DNA of 64,000 nucleotides from Afifellaceae bacterium (GTDB lineage: Bacteria > Pseudomonadota > Alphaproteobacteria > Rhizobiales > Afifellaceae), in contig JANQKG010000031.1 of NCBI GenBank assembly GCA_028281235.1, forward strand, positions 1 through 64,000, in the 5' to 3' direction. The notes beneath the pieces were generated by a model that ran no database searches, was not told the origin of the DNA, and was given only the letters and a program-made list of their open reading frames with translations. Of this stretch, positions 8,114 to 17,075 are shown piece after piece; position 1 is the stretch's first letter; every line of letters begins with the position of its first letter. The translations under genes and the position numbers were made by a program.

Positions 8114-10330
8114 TCACCCGCCGAACAAGCGACGGAAGAAGCCGCCGCTCCCCTCACGTTGTGGCGCTCGCGGCTGCACGGCGACCGGCTGCCGCGCGCA
8201 ATCGGCCGTGCGGTTCAAGATGCAATTGCGCATGCGCGCGTCATTGGCGGCCTGTTCCTCAGGCGTCGCCGCGCGCGCAAAACTTCCCCAGCCGGTGAAT
8301 TGCGATCCCGGCGCCGGCTGCGCCAAAAGGTAGGGAACAAGGTCAGCACCAGGCAGCTGCGCCACCGGCACGCCGCTATGCGCGTCGACCATGAACTTCG
8401 CCCAGATCATCGCCGGCAAGTTGGCGCCCGACGCGCGCTTGGTCGGCGCGTTGGAATCATTGCCGACCCAGACGCCAGCAGTGAGATTGGCTGTGTAGCC
8501 GACAAACCAGGCGTCGCGGAATTCCTGGCTGGTCCCGGTCTTGCCGCCGCTTGGCCAGCCGGGAATGTTGGCGCGCGACCCGGTGCCGACCTCCACGGTC
8601 GCCTGCAGCATGTCGTTCATCAAGGCAACGCTCTCCAGGCTGATGACCCGCGTCGGGCCGGAACCGGAACGTTCAAAGAGCACATCGCCGAGCGGCGTGC
8701 GCACGCGCTGAATGACAAACGGCAAGACCGCATAGCCGCCGTTCGAGAACGGCGCGTAGGCGCCGGTCATCTCAAGAAGCGACACTTCTGACGTGCCAAG
8801 CGCAATGGACGGATTGGCGGCAAGCGGCGAGTTGATGCCCATCCGCTTGGCCGTCTGCACGACAACGTCCGGCCCGACCTGATCGGCAAGCTGCGCCGCC
8901 ACGGTGTTGATCGATTGCGCAAGGGCGTCCTTCAGCGGCATGGGCCCGCGATACTTGCCGTCGTAATTGCGCGGCGCCCATTCGCCGAAATTCACCGGCT
9001 CGTCGATCATGATCGTGTCGGGCCGGTAGCCGAGCTTCTCCACCGCCGCGAGATAGACAAACGGCTTGAACGATGAGCCGGGCTGCCGCTTGGCGTCGAC
9101 CGCGCGGTTGAACTGACTGTCGGCATAGGACCGCCCGCCGACCATGGCGCGCACGGCGCCAGTGCCGTCGACCACCACCATGCCGCCTTCGCCGACCTCA
9201 TATTCCTCGCCCTCTTCGTCGAGCGTCTGCGACAACGCCCGCTCCGCCAGGCGCTGCAGCGTCAGATCCACCGTGGTCTCAACGACGATGTCCTGCTCAA
9301 CGGAGCCGATATGGAAGGGCAGCACCTCCTGCACCCAGTCGGCGATATAGTTGCCGCTGCGCGATACTTGGTAAGTGGAGGCCTTGGCCGGACGCTCACG
9401 ATATTCTTGCGCCTGTGCGGCGGTGATGTAGCCTTCGCTTGCCATGGCGGCGAGCACCAGCGCGGCGCGGCGCTCTGCGGCTTCCGGGTTGCGGTTCGGC
9501 GCATAGCGGCTGGGCGCCGGCAATACGCCCGCCAGCAAGGCCGCCTGACCGATATCGAGCTCCGCCGGCTCCAGATCGAAATAGCGGCGCGCCGCGGCGT
9601 CGATGCCGTAGGCGCCGTTTCCGAAATAGACCCGGTTCAGGTACATCTCGAGAATCTCGTTCTTTGTGAACTTCGCCTCAAGCCACAGCGCCAGCACCAC
9701 TTCCTGCACCTTGCGCTTCAGCGAGCGCTCCTGGGTGAGGAACATGTTTTTGGCGAGCTGCTGGGTGAGCGTCGAGCCGCCTTGCACGACGCCGCCGGCA
9801 AAGACGTTACGCGCAACCGCGCGCGCCAAGCCCATCGGGTCAACACCGAAATGCGAACGGAAACGGCGATCCTCAATGGCGATCACCGCATTCGACACGT
9901 GCGGCGGAAGCAGCTCGATGTCGACTGATTCGCCACCGGTGTCACCGCGATTGCCGATGAGCTGACCGTCGACCGCGATGATCTCGATATTGGGCGGACG
10001 GTCCGGCACGCGCCATTCCGATGCGCCCGGCAGCTCTGCGGCGTAATAGGCCACCAGCCCGGCGCCGGCGATACCGACCCAGAGGCAGAGAACGAAAAGC
10101 CAGTAGATCGTGCCGCCAAAGAGCCGCCGCGTCACCGAACGGCGACGCCGCCGGCCGCGATCCGATTTGCGCCCGCTTTGACGACGTTTTTGAGACCCCT
10201 TGCCGCGCAATTTCTTTGTCCTGCCACCCCCCGGCTCATCGGCCCGATCGTCAGGATGCGCGGCAAGGCCGCGCGCTTCGGCGCCGGCGAAATTCGGCTC
10301 GATTCGTCGACCTCGCTGGCGGCGCGCCAT
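8114..10330 (-). CDS. Class A penicillin-binding protein (PBP1a/1C-type transglycosylase/transpeptidase)
   Basis: Bifunctional peptidoglycan synthase anchored in the inner membrane. A very basic cytoplasmic N-terminus (residues 1-70, runs of RRRR/KKLRGKG) precedes one membrane helix (about 73-97). The GT51 glycosyltransferase domain follows, with catalytic EDRRFRSHFGVD (Glu153) and GGSTLTQQLAKN. The transpeptidase domain has SxxK at Ser419-Lys422 (GSSFKP), SxN in AQSINT and KTGTSQEF. The ATG at 10330 is chosen over an in-frame TTG at 10345 because GAGGTGAG sits just before it. The cytoplasmic tail may anchor the protein to partners. Confidence 0.95.
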   Translation of the reverse strand: MARRQRGRRIEPNFAGAEARGLAAHPDDRADEPGGGRTKKLRGKGSQKRRQSGRKSDRGRRRRRSVTRRLFGGTIYWLFVLCLWVGIAGAGLVAYYAAELPGASEWRVPDRPPNIEIIAVDGQLIGNRGDTGGESVDIELLPPHVSNAVIAIEDRRFRSHFGVDPMGLARAVARNVFAGGVVQGGSTLTQQLAKNMFLTQERSLKRKVQEVVLALWLEAKFTKNEILEMYLNRVYFGNGAYGIDAAARRYFDLEPAELDIGQAALLAGVLPAPSRYAPNRNPEAAERRAALVLAAMASEGYITAAQAQEYRERPAKASTYQVSRSGNYIADWVQEVLPFHIGSVEQDIVVETTVDLTLQRLAERALSQTLDEEGEEYEVGEGGMVVVDGTGAVRAMVGGRSYADSQFNRAVDAKRQPGSSFKPFVYLAAVEKLGYRPDTIMIDEPVNFGEWAPRNYDGKYRGPMPLKDALAQSINTVAAQLADQVGPDVVVQTAKRMGINSPLAANPSIALGTSEVSLLEMTGAYAPFSNGGYAVLPFVIQRVRTPLGDVLFERSGSGPTRVISLESVALMNDMLQATVEVGTGSRANIPGWPSGGKTGTSQEFRDAWFVGYTANLTAGVWVGNDSNAPTKRASGANLPAMIWAKFMVDAHSGVPVAQLPGADLVPYLLAQPAPGSQFTGWGSFARAATPEEQAANDARMRNCILNRTADCARQPVAVQPRAPQREGSGGFFRRLFGG

Positions 10331-10499
10331 ACTCACCTCGTCCAACCGTGTCTGGCTGGCCCTCTCAACGCTAATTTTGTCGATTTAAGGAGCGGTTAAA
10401 ACCCCGTTTAGCATTTACCCTTACTTAAGGATTTGGGCGACAGCGGGTCCCTATTGCCGCAGAAATGGCGGGGAAAGCGGCAAAACGAGGATACCCGCC

Positions 10500-11528
10500 A
10501 TGCAGACCCGCGTCGACTGGGTCGATATCGCCAAAGGCCTCTGCATCGTGATGGTGGTCATGATGCACTCCACGCTGGGCGTGGAGCGCGTCGCGGGCGC
10601 CACCGGCTGGATGGGTTATGTCGTTGAATTCTCTCGCCCTTTCCGCATGCCGGACTTCTTTCTCATCGCCGGTCTCTTCCTGGCGCGCCGCATCGACGCA
10701 CCGTGGCGGCTCTATCTCGACCGTAAGGTCCTCCACTTCATCTATTTCTACGTGCTGTGGCTCACTATCCAGTTTGCCTTCAAGGCGCCGGGGCTCGTAG
10801 CCGAGATTGGCTGGCAGGGGGCGCTCGGCCAGTATCTCTTCGCCTATGTCGATCCCTGGGGCACGCTGTGGTTCATCTACCATCTGGCGCTGTTCATGGT
10901 CGTGGCGCGGCTGGTAAAGACCATTCCCTGGCCGGTCGTGTGGCTGGTGGCGGCGGCTTTGGAGATTGCGCCGATCCACACCGGCTCCGTGCTGATCGAC
11001 GAATTCGCCTCCCGCTTCGTCTACTTCTATTCCGGCTATATCTTCGCCGCGCACATCTTCCGCTTCGCGGAGGAGACCACGCGCGACCGCACCATGGCGA
11101 TGACCGGCCTGGCGCTTTGGGCGACGCTCAACGGCCTGGTCGTCTTCAACGGCTATGCCGACCTGCCCTTTGTCAGCCTGGCGCTCGGCCTTGCCGGCGC
11201 GTTGGCGATCGTCACCGGCGCAACGCTTCTGGCGCGCGGCCTTGCGGCAGCGCCGCTCCGTTGGCTGGGCGAGCATTCCATCGTCGTCTATCTCGCCTTC
11301 TTCCTGCCAATGGCGGTGAGCCGCGCCGTGCTTATGAAGCTCGGACTGATCCCCGACGTCGGAACGATCTCCGTCCTGGTGACGCTTGCCGGCCTGGTCG
11401 GGCCCGTCATTCTCTACGCGTTGATCCAATGGTCGAATGTCGGGCGCTTCTTGTTCGAGCGGCCGAACTGGGCGCGTATTGACGGCACCGGACGCCGCCC
11501 GCGCGAGGCGATGGTCCCGGCGGAATAG
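10500..11528 (+). CDS. Acyltransferase 3 family membrane protein
   Basis: Integral membrane acyltransferase (Acyl_transf_3/OafA-type fold) of 342 residues with about ten hydrophobic helices. The N-terminus has the family signature WVDIAKGLCIVMVVMMHSTLGV, including the conserved His in the first helix, and FFLIAGLFLARR follows. These enzymes O-acylate sugars of exported glycans or lipids, or modify succinyl groups. The acceptor cannot be told from sequence. It is divergent from the penicillin-binding protein gene over a 170-base gap, and polA follows 60 bases downstream on the same strand. Confidence 0.88.
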   Translation: MQTRVDWVDIAKGLCIVMVVMMHSTLGVERVAGATGWMGYVVEFSRPFRMPDFFLIAGLFLARRIDAPWRLYLDRKVLHFIYFYVLWLTIQFAFKAPGLVAEIGWQGALGQYLFAYVDPWGTLWFIYHLALFMVVARLVKTIPWPVVWLVAAALEIAPIHTGSVLIDEFASRFVYFYSGYIFAAHIFRFAEETTRDRTMAMTGLALWATLNGLVVFNGYADLPFVSLALGLAGALAIVTGATLLARGLAAAPLRWLGEHSIVVYLAFFLPMAVSRAVLMKLGLIPDVGTISVLVTLAGLVGPVILYALIQWSNVGRFLFERPNWARIDGTGRRPREAMVPAE

Positions 11529-11588
11529 GCCGCGAGCGCGGATAGGTCGAACGTACACACGACCGAGTAATCGCTTGAAAAACGGGGC

Positions 11589-14500
11589 ATGGCAGGCGAA
11601 ACCAACGCCATGGCCAATGCCCCCAAGAAAGCCGTGAAGACCCGAAAGCCTGTTGCAAAGCCGCCGATCAAGGCGGGCGACCATGTGATCCTGGTTGACG
11701 GATCGGGTTTCATCTTCCGTGCGTTCCACGCGCTTCCGCCGCTGACGCGAAAGTCTGACGCCCTGCCGGTCGGCGCGGTCTCCGGCTTCTGCAACATGAT
11801 CTGGAAGCTCCTGCAGGAGGGACCGACCAAAGAGAAGAGCGACGAGCCGACGCATTTCGGCGTCGTCTTCGACTATTCCGCAAAGACCTTCCGCCGCGAC
11901 ATCTACGCCGACTACAAGGCGCACCGGCCGGAGCCGCCCTCCGATCTCATCCCGCAACTCGGGCTGATCCGCCAGGCGACACGCGCCTTCAACCTGCCAT
12001 GCCTGGAGCAGGAAGGCTGGGAGGCGGACGATCTGATCGCCACCTATGCAAGCCAGGCCAGCAAAGCCGGCGCCAGCGTCACGATCGTCTCCTCCGACAA
12101 GGACCTGATGCAGCTCGTCGGGCCGTCGGTCATCATGGTCGACACAATGAAGAACCAGGCGATCGACGCTGAAGCCGTGAAAGAGAAATTCGGCGTCTAT
12201 CCTGAGAAGATGATCGACCTGCAGGCGCTTTGCGGTGACTCCACCGACAACGTGCCCGGCGTGCCGGGGATCGGCGCCAAGACCGCCGCTCAGCTTCTCG
12301 ATGAATACGGCGACCTGGAGACGCTGCTTGGCCGCGCCGGCGAGATCAAGCAGAACAAGCGCCGCGAGAACCTCATTGCGTTCGCCGAGCAGGCGCGCAT
12401 ATCGCGCAAGCTCGTGGAGCTTGCCTCCGACGTGCCGCTCAACGTGCCGCTTGATGATCTTGCGGTTGAACCGGTCGACGGACCGAAGGCCGTCGCCTTC
12501 TGCAAGGCCATGGACTTCAACGCCTTGATGAAGCGTGTCGCCGACAAGACGGGCGCCGATATCGACGCCGTCACGCCCGCGGAGCTGACCATCGAGGGCT
12601 GGCCGCCCGGCGGCGGACTGCCCGCGCACGGCCCCGATATGGGGATTTCAAAGCCGCAAGGGCCGAGCGATGAGAGCGCGCCACCGGAGGACCGCGCGGC
12701 ATTGGGCACGCCGCAGGCGCTCGCCGAAGCGCGCCAGACAAAGGCGCAGGCCACACCACTCAAGACCGACACATACGAAAGCGTCCGCACGCTTACCGAT
12801 CTGCAGCGCTGGTTGGAGGAGGCGCGGGCGCGCGGCCGCCTAGCCATTGCGCTGCAAAGCGTGGGACCAGGACCCATGCAGGCGGAGCTTTGCGGCATTG
12901 CGCTAGCGCTGGAACCAGGAACCGCCTGCTACGTGCCGCTCGGCCATCGCGCCGGTGACGACGACATGTTCGGCGATGGACTGGAGGCGGATCAGATTCC
13001 GCTGCAGGACGCGCTCGACGCGCTGAAGCCCGTTCTGGAAGACCCCGCCGTTCTGATCGTCGGTCACAACGTCAAGCCCGACTGGCTGGCGCTCGCCCGC
13101 CACAGCATCGAAGTCGCATCACTCGACGACACGATGCTTCTGTCCTACGCGCTCGATGCGGGCGTCAACATGCACGGCCATACGCTCGTCACGCTCGCCA
13201 AGGACCATCTGGCGCATGAGCCGATCGCGCTGCGCGATGTTGTCGGCAGCGGCCGTGACAAGGTGCCGTTCCACGGCGTGCCGATCGACAAGGCTACGGC
13301 CTACGCCGCGGAGGCCGTCGACATTGCGATCCGCTTGTGGGGCGTGCTGAAGCCGCGCCTTGCCGCGGAGCGCGTGACGCGCGTCTATGAGCGGCTGGAA
13401 CGGCCGCTGGTGCCCGTGCTCGCGAAAATGGAGCACCGCGGCATCCAGGTCGACCGGCAGATCCTGTCGCGCCTCTCCGGCGACTTCGCCCAGAAGGCCG
13501 GTGCCGTGGAGGCGGAGATTTACGACCTCGCCGGCAAGAGTTTCAATATCGGCTCGCCCAAGCAACTCGGCGAGGTGCTGTTCGGCGAGATGGGGCTTTC
13601 CGGCGGCAAGAAGACCAAGACCGGCCAGTGGTCGACGGACGTGAAGGTGCTGGAGGATCTGGCTGAGGAAGGCGTTCCGATCGCACGAAAGATCGTTGAT
13701 TGGCGCCAGCTCACCAAGCTGAAATCCACCTACACTGACGCGCTGCCTGGCTACATCCATCCCGACACGGCCCGTGTGCACACCGATTACTCGCTTGCCT
13801 CAACGTCCACCGGCCGCCTCTCCTCGTCGGAGCCGAACCTGCAGAACATCCCGGTCCGCACCGAGGAGGGCCGCCACATCCGCCGCGCTTTCGTTCCTGC
13901 CGAAGGCGCAAAGCTGCTCTCCGCCGATTACAGCCAGATTGAGCTGCGCGTCTTGGCGCATATGGCCGACATCCCGCAGCTCGTAAAGGCGTTCGAAGAC
14001 GGTCTCGATATCCACGCCATGACGGCGTCGGAGATGTTCGGCGTGCCGGTGGAGGGCATGGACCCGATGATCCGCCGCCGCGCCAAGGCGATCAATTTCG
14101 GCATCATCTACGGCATCTCCGCCTTCGGATTGGCGGCGCAGCTCGGCATTCCGCGGAGCGAAGCGGCCGACTACATCAACCGCTACTTTGAACGCTTCCC
14201 CGGCATCCGCGACTACATGGAATCGACCAAGGCGTTCTGCCGCGAGCATCTTTACGTGGAGACGCTGTTCGGCCGGCGCGCGCACTATCCCGACATCAAG
14301 GCCTCACAGCCGAGCCTGCGCGCGTTCAATGAGCGCGCCTCCATCAACGCGCCGATCCAAGGCTCCGCCGCAGACATCATCCGCCGCGCCATGATCCGCA
14401 TGGACGCGGCCCTGGATGCGTCAAAGCTCGGCGCCCGGATGCTCCTGCAAGTGCACGACGAGCTGGTCTTTGAAGTGCCCGACGACGAAGTGGACGCGAC

Positions 14501-14612
14501 CATCCCCGTCATCTGCGATGTGATGGAACGTGCCGCAGAGCCGGCCGTGAAGCTCAAAGTGCCGCTGCACGTCGACGCCCGCGCCGCCGACAATTGGGAA
14601 GAGGCGCATTAA
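11589..14612 (+). CDS. polA: DNA polymerase I with degenerate 3'-5' exonuclease site
   Basis: Gap-filling and Okazaki-fragment polymerase. Residues ~30-320 are the 5'-3' FEN-type nuclease (LVDGSGFIFRAFHAL, VFDYSAKTFRRD, GWEADDLIATYA, GDSTDNVPGVPGIG). Residues ~395-595 are the exonuclease-fold domain. Residues ~600-1007 are the polymerase, with motif A ADYSQIELR (Asp780), motif B RRRAKAINFGIIYG and motif C VHDELVFE (Asp957). The exonuclease domain is unusual. Exo I reads LAIALQSVG where DTET is normal (Ala421 and Gln423 replace Asp and Glu). Exo II is kept (Asn494, Asp498). Exo III reads YAAEA (Tyr572, Ala576) where YxxxD is expected. Proofreading is therefore probably lost, while FEN and polymerase sites look intact. 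A low-complexity linker (about 336-395) raises the length to 1007. Confidence 0.96.
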   Translation: MAGETNAMANAPKKAVKTRKPVAKPPIKAGDHVILVDGSGFIFRAFHALPPLTRKSDALPVGAVSGFCNMIWKLLQEGPTKEKSDEPTHFGVVFDYSAKTFRRDIYADYKAHRPEPPSDLIPQLGLIRQATRAFNLPCLEQEGWEADDLIATYASQASKAGASVTIVSSDKDLMQLVGPSVIMVDTMKNQAIDAEAVKEKFGVYPEKMIDLQALCGDSTDNVPGVPGIGAKTAAQLLDEYGDLETLLGRAGEIKQNKRRENLIAFAEQARISRKLVELASDVPLNVPLDDLAVEPVDGPKAVAFCKAMDFNALMKRVADKTGADIDAVTPAELTIEGWPPGGGLPAHGPDMGISKPQGPSDESAPPEDRAALGTPQALAEARQTKAQATPLKTDTYESVRTLTDLQRWLEEARARGRLAIALQSVGPGPMQAELCGIALALEPGTACYVPLGHRAGDDDMFGDGLEADQIPLQDALDALKPVLEDPAVLIVGHNVKPDWLALARHSIEVASLDDTMLLSYALDAGVNMHGHTLVTLAKDHLAHEPIALRDVVGSGRDKVPFHGVPIDKATAYAAEAVDIAIRLWGVLKPRLAAERVTRVYERLERPLVPVLAKMEHRGIQVDRQILSRLSGDFAQKAGAVEAEIYDLAGKSFNIGSPKQLGEVLFGEMGLSGGKKTKTGQWSTDVKVLEDLAEEGVPIARKIVDWRQLTKLKSTYTDALPGYIHPDTARVHTDYSLASTSTGRLSSSEPNLQNIPVRTEEGRHIRRAFVPAEGAKLLSADYSQIELRVLAHMADIPQLVKAFEDGLDIHAMTASEMFGVPVEGMDPMIRRRAKAINFGIIYGISAFGLAAQLGIPRSEAADYINRYFERFPGIRDYMESTKAFCREHLYVETLFGRRAHYPDIKASQPSLRAFNERASINAPIQGSAADIIRRAMIRMDAALDASKLGARMLLQVHDELVFEVPDDEVDATIPVICDVMERAAEPAVKLKVPLHVDARAADNWEEAH

Positions 14613-14678
14613 GCGCCGCCGGACAATGGTGACACGGGCTGGGGTGACACGTGCTGGCGCCTGCGAATGCCCCTCCAT

Positions 14679-14829
14679 TGTCATCCCGGAAGCCGAGCAG
14701 CGAGGCTGTCCGGGATCCATAGCCACCAATCGGGTCCGGACGGACCATGCCGCCCGGTATTCGTCGCAGCCCTTCACGTTCTGAGTTCATGGGTCCCGGT
14801 CTCGGCCTGATGGCCGAACCGGGATGACA
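14679..14829. repeat. Palindromic mosaic element with TGTCATCCCGG ends
   Basis: Perfect 11-base terminal inverted arms (TGTCATCCCGG at 14679, CCGGGATGACA at 14819) enclose two smaller hairpins. One starts TCCCGGAAGCCGAG and closes with CCGGGA; the other lies around GGTCCCGGTCTCGG. A related element with the same ends lies at 16845-16978. It fills most of the 265-base gap between polA and the toxin-antitoxin genes; nothing else is seen in that gap. Confidence 0.75.
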
Positions 14830-14877
14830 GACGACAGGGTGTGCCGGCACGCAAGTCGCCCGAAGCCGCTTGCATTG

Positions 14878-15234
14878 CTAGTCCGTCAGCGCCCTTTCTA
14901 CGGCCGCCTGTTCTTGCTCGATAACAGCAAGATAGGCGAGTGCGGCACTGTCGGGCGTGGTGCGCCCTTGCTCCCAATCCCTGAGCCGCGCGGCATTGAT
15001 ACGGAAACGCTTCGCAAAAGCGCTTTGGCTGAGACCCGTAGCGGCCCGCGCGCGCTTGACCGCGCGAGCCGCACGCAGGCGCGCCAGCTCCCGCTTGCTT
15101 AAGGGCGGATTGTTCGGATCGGAGAGCGCCGCTTGAGTCAATTCTTCGTCGCTCAGCCGGTCAATGCGCGCCTTCGTGTCTTTCGAAAGACGGGGCGGCT
15201 CGCTGCGGCTAAGCCTCGCTTTGACGACGGCCAT
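14878..15234 (-). CDS. BrnA-like antitoxin with XRE helix-turn-helix domain
   Basis: Second gene of a toxin-antitoxin operon, about 118 residues from the ATG at 15234. The N-terminal part has the acidic BrnA-like linker (SDEELTQAALSDPNNPPLSK) that should wrap the toxin. The C-terminal half is a Cro/C1-type helix-turn-helix (RAATGLSQSAFAKRFRINAARLRDWEQGR) expected to bind the operator upstream of the pair. This combination differs from the standard BrnA, which ends in a ribbon-helix-helix. Its start overlaps the end of the toxin gene by 26 bases, so translation is coupled. The long upstream extension of the frame is rejected because it lies inside the toxin gene. Confidence 0.82.
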   Translation of the reverse strand: MAVVKARLSRSEPPRLSKDTKARIDRLSDEELTQAALSDPNNPPLSKRELARLRAARAVKRARAATGLSQSAFAKRFRINAARLRDWEQGRTTPDSAALAYLAVIEQEQAAVERALTD

Positions 15235-15490
15235 AGCTCTCTTCCTCAACCCTATTGGTTCGCCTCGCTGAAATGAGCCGGATCGCACGGCCGCGCTCAG
15301 TGAACACGACAACGAACAGCCGGCCTTCAATCTGCCCGATGGCTTTTGTGCGTCGCTCGTTGTCCTGCTCTCGTGAAGCGTCGATCAGAACAATATCGGG
15401 GTCGGCAAACACCGCGATGGCCTCGCTGAACGAAACACCATGCTTCGCCCTGTTAGACTGATCTTTGTCGGCGTCCCATTCAAACTCCAT
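15209..15490 (-). CDS. BrnT family ribonuclease toxin
   Basis: First gene of the toxin-antitoxin pair, 93 residues. It matches BrnT (RelE-like fold ribonuclease that stops growth by cutting mRNA): N-terminus FEWDADKDQSNRAKHGVSF, middle AVFADPDIVLID and C-terminal strand GRLFVVVFTERGRAIRLISARRTNRVEE. The KHGVSF and RLISAR segments carry the His and Arg/Ser positions usually needed for activity, so the toxin looks intact. The gene order is toxin first, as in brnTA. A palindromic operator lies 12 bases upstream of the start. Confidence 0.88.
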   Translation of the reverse strand: MEFEWDADKDQSNRAKHGVSFSEAIAVFADPDIVLIDASREQDNERRTKAIGQIEGRLFVVVFTERGRAIRLISARRTNRVEEESYGRRQSEA

Positions 15491-15501
15491 ACAGGCCCCA
15501 C

Positions 15502-15520
15502 TATACGGGACTTCCGTATA
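15502..15520. promoter_or_regulatory. Palindromic operator of the toxin-antitoxin operon
   Basis: TATACGG at 15502 and CCGTATA at 15514 form a perfect 7-base inverted repeat around 5 bases, 12 bases upstream of the toxin start. The position fits autorepression by the helix-turn-helix antitoxin. Confidence 0.6.
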
Positions 15521-15594
15521 TAGCGCTGATGCTCAACTATTGCAATGCGGCCAGCCCTTCGACCTAATAAGGGCACCCCTCAGCGGGAGAAGCC

Positions 15595-16068
15595 ATGCAC
15601 GCGCCGCAATCCCAGCCGGTGTTCATCCTGATCTTCCGCCTGGCGATGGCCTGGACCTTCCTCTATGCGGCCTCAACGCAGGTGCTGAACCCGGGCTGGA
15701 GCGTCGCTGACTTCCTGGACACGACGAAGACCTTTGGCGACGTCTATGGCGTGTTTGCCGGCGCGCGCGTTGCCGGGATCGTCACGTTCCTTGTGGCCTG
15801 GGGACACCTTCTCATCGGATTGTCGCTGCTCATCGGGCTGATGGTGCGCGTGAGCGCCGTCATCGGCGGCATGCTGATGGTGCTCTATTGGGCCGCTTAT
15901 ATGGACTTCCCCTATGTCGGCGGCCCGGACAATTTCATCATCGACTTCCATCTCATCTATGCGTTCATTCTCTTCTATCTCGCCGCGGCCGGCGCCGGCC
16001 GGATCTTCGGCCTCGATACCTGGGCCAGCCGGCAAGCGCCCGCCGGCCTGAAGCCGCTCTTCGGATAA
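15595..16068 (+). CDS. DoxX family membrane protein
   Basis: Small inner-membrane protein of 157 residues with four hydrophobic helices, matching the DoxX/TQO small-subunit-like family (IFRLAMAWTFLYAASTQ at the N-terminus, MVRVSAVIGGMLMVLYW and a conserved FHLIYAFILFYLAAAGAG near the end). Family members are linked to quinone redox and sulfur or oxidative stress roles, but the exact role is not known. It is transcribed away from the toxin-antitoxin pair and converges on the EI24 gene with 16 bases between stops. Confidence 0.85.
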   Translation: MHAPQSQPVFILIFRLAMAWTFLYAASTQVLNPGWSVADFLDTTKTFGDVYGVFAGARVAGIVTFLVAWGHLLIGLSLLIGLMVRVSAVIGGMLMVLYWAAYMDFPYVGGPDNFIIDFHLIYAFILFYLAAAGAGRIFGLDTWASRQAPAGLKPLFG

Positions 16069-16084
16069 TTGCGCGTAACGTCGG

Positions 16085-16753
16085 TCAGCTCGGCGCCGAA
16101 GCCGCAATCTGCTTGTAGACATGCACCATGAAGGCGGTGGCGAAGAGCGGAGCGAGGAGATTGACGATCGGGATGACAAGGACGCCGGCAATAAAGAGAC
16201 CGGCCGCAAAGATTGTGCCGGAATTGCTGAGCCGCAAACGCCGTGCCGTGGGCGCGTCTTTGTGGCGGAGCGCGATGAGCTCGAAATATTCGCGGCCGAG
16301 CAGATAGGCATTCGCCGCCAGGAAGATCACGAAGCCGAAGCCGACGAAGAGCGCCAGCGGCAATGCAATGGCGTTGACCAGAAGCACGACGCTGAGGAAC
16401 TTCAGGGAGGTCACCGCACCGCGAATGATGGGCAATGGCCGGCCCGACGGATCGGCCGGATAGTGCGTCCGCTCCACCAACTCCGCAATGTCGTCGAGGA
16501 AGAGACCGGCGAAGAGCGCCGTCACCGGTGCCACGAGAAAACCGAGCCCGATGACCAGGCCGATGCCGGTCAGGATCGAGACCGCCATGTCGGCCCACGC
16601 CCATGGCAGCACCACCCAGCTTGCGACGAACCAGACCAGTACGATCCATAGCGCGATGAGGAGGCCGATCGTTAGGGCGAGCGACTTCACCATCACGCCA
16701 CGAAAGGGCGGTGAAAGAACGTCTTGCAACGCCAGCGCAGCGGCTGAGAGCAT
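16085..16753 (-). CDS. EI24/CysZ-like membrane protein
   Basis: Integral membrane protein of 222 residues, family EI24 (also called CysZ-like, DUF540). Recognisable parts are the amphipathic N-terminus ALQDVLSPPFRGVMVKSLALT, four long helices, the GLFLDDIAELVERTHYP motif and the conserved AYLLGREYFELIALRH segment. E. coli CysZ moves sulfate into the cell, but rhizobial relatives have not been assigned a substrate and there are no cys genes nearby. No sulfate transport role is claimed. Confidence 0.85.
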   Translation of the reverse strand: MLSAAALALQDVLSPPFRGVMVKSLALTIGLLIALWIVLVWFVASWVVLPWAWADMAVSILTGIGLVIGLGFLVAPVTALFAGLFLDDIAELVERTHYPADPSGRPLPIIRGAVTSLKFLSVVLLVNAIALPLALFVGFGFVIFLAANAYLLGREYFELIALRHKDAPTARRLRLSNSGTIFAAGLFIAGVLVIPIVNLLAPLFATAFMVHVYKQIAASAPS

Positions 16754-16844
16754 GGGTGAGCTCCGACATTGGTGTTGAAGCGCAGCTAGGTGTTCACGCC
16801 GGCCTTGTCATCCCTCATCCTGAGGCGCGCCGTCTCTTTCTCTT

Positions 16845-16978
16845 TGTCATCCCGCAAGCCGAGCGACGCGAGGCTGTGCGGGATCCATAACCATCGGACA
16901 AGCGGACGACGCACCCGGCGCTGCGCTTGGGGTGTTCATGGGCCCCGGCCTTGGCCTCGCGGCCAAGCCGGGGTGACA
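16845..16978. repeat. Palindromic mosaic element, second copy with TGTCATCCCGC ends
   Basis: It begins TGTCATCCCGC and closes with GGGGTGACA, enclosing CAAGCCGAGCGACGCGAGGC and a GGCCTTGGCCTCGCGGCCAAGCC hairpin region. It is the same type as the element at 14679 and occupies the middle of the 321-base gap between the EI24 and adenosine kinase genes. A short truncated piece of the same kind (TCATCCCTCATCCTGAGG) is at about 16807. Nothing else is recognised in 16754-16844 or 16979-17075. Confidence 0.7.
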
Positions 16979-17075
16979 AAGGAGAGCTACGATATCGCCG
17001 CCGGCTATCGGCATTTGCCAACCCACCCGCGATTCGCTAGGCGGGCGGGTCAGTTATGTGTTGGGGGCGGGATGA

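Noticed and set aside
10396-10410. TTAA-N7-TTTA as a CtrA binding site near the penicillin-binding protein/acyltransferase promoters
   Set aside because: The second half-site has a mismatch (TTTA for TTAA) and the motif is expected by chance in 64 kb.
10425-12629. Long minus-strand open frame of 734 codons
   Set aside because: It spans two plus-strand genes, the acyltransferase and polA, both with clear motifs. No recognisable domain in the minus-strand product.
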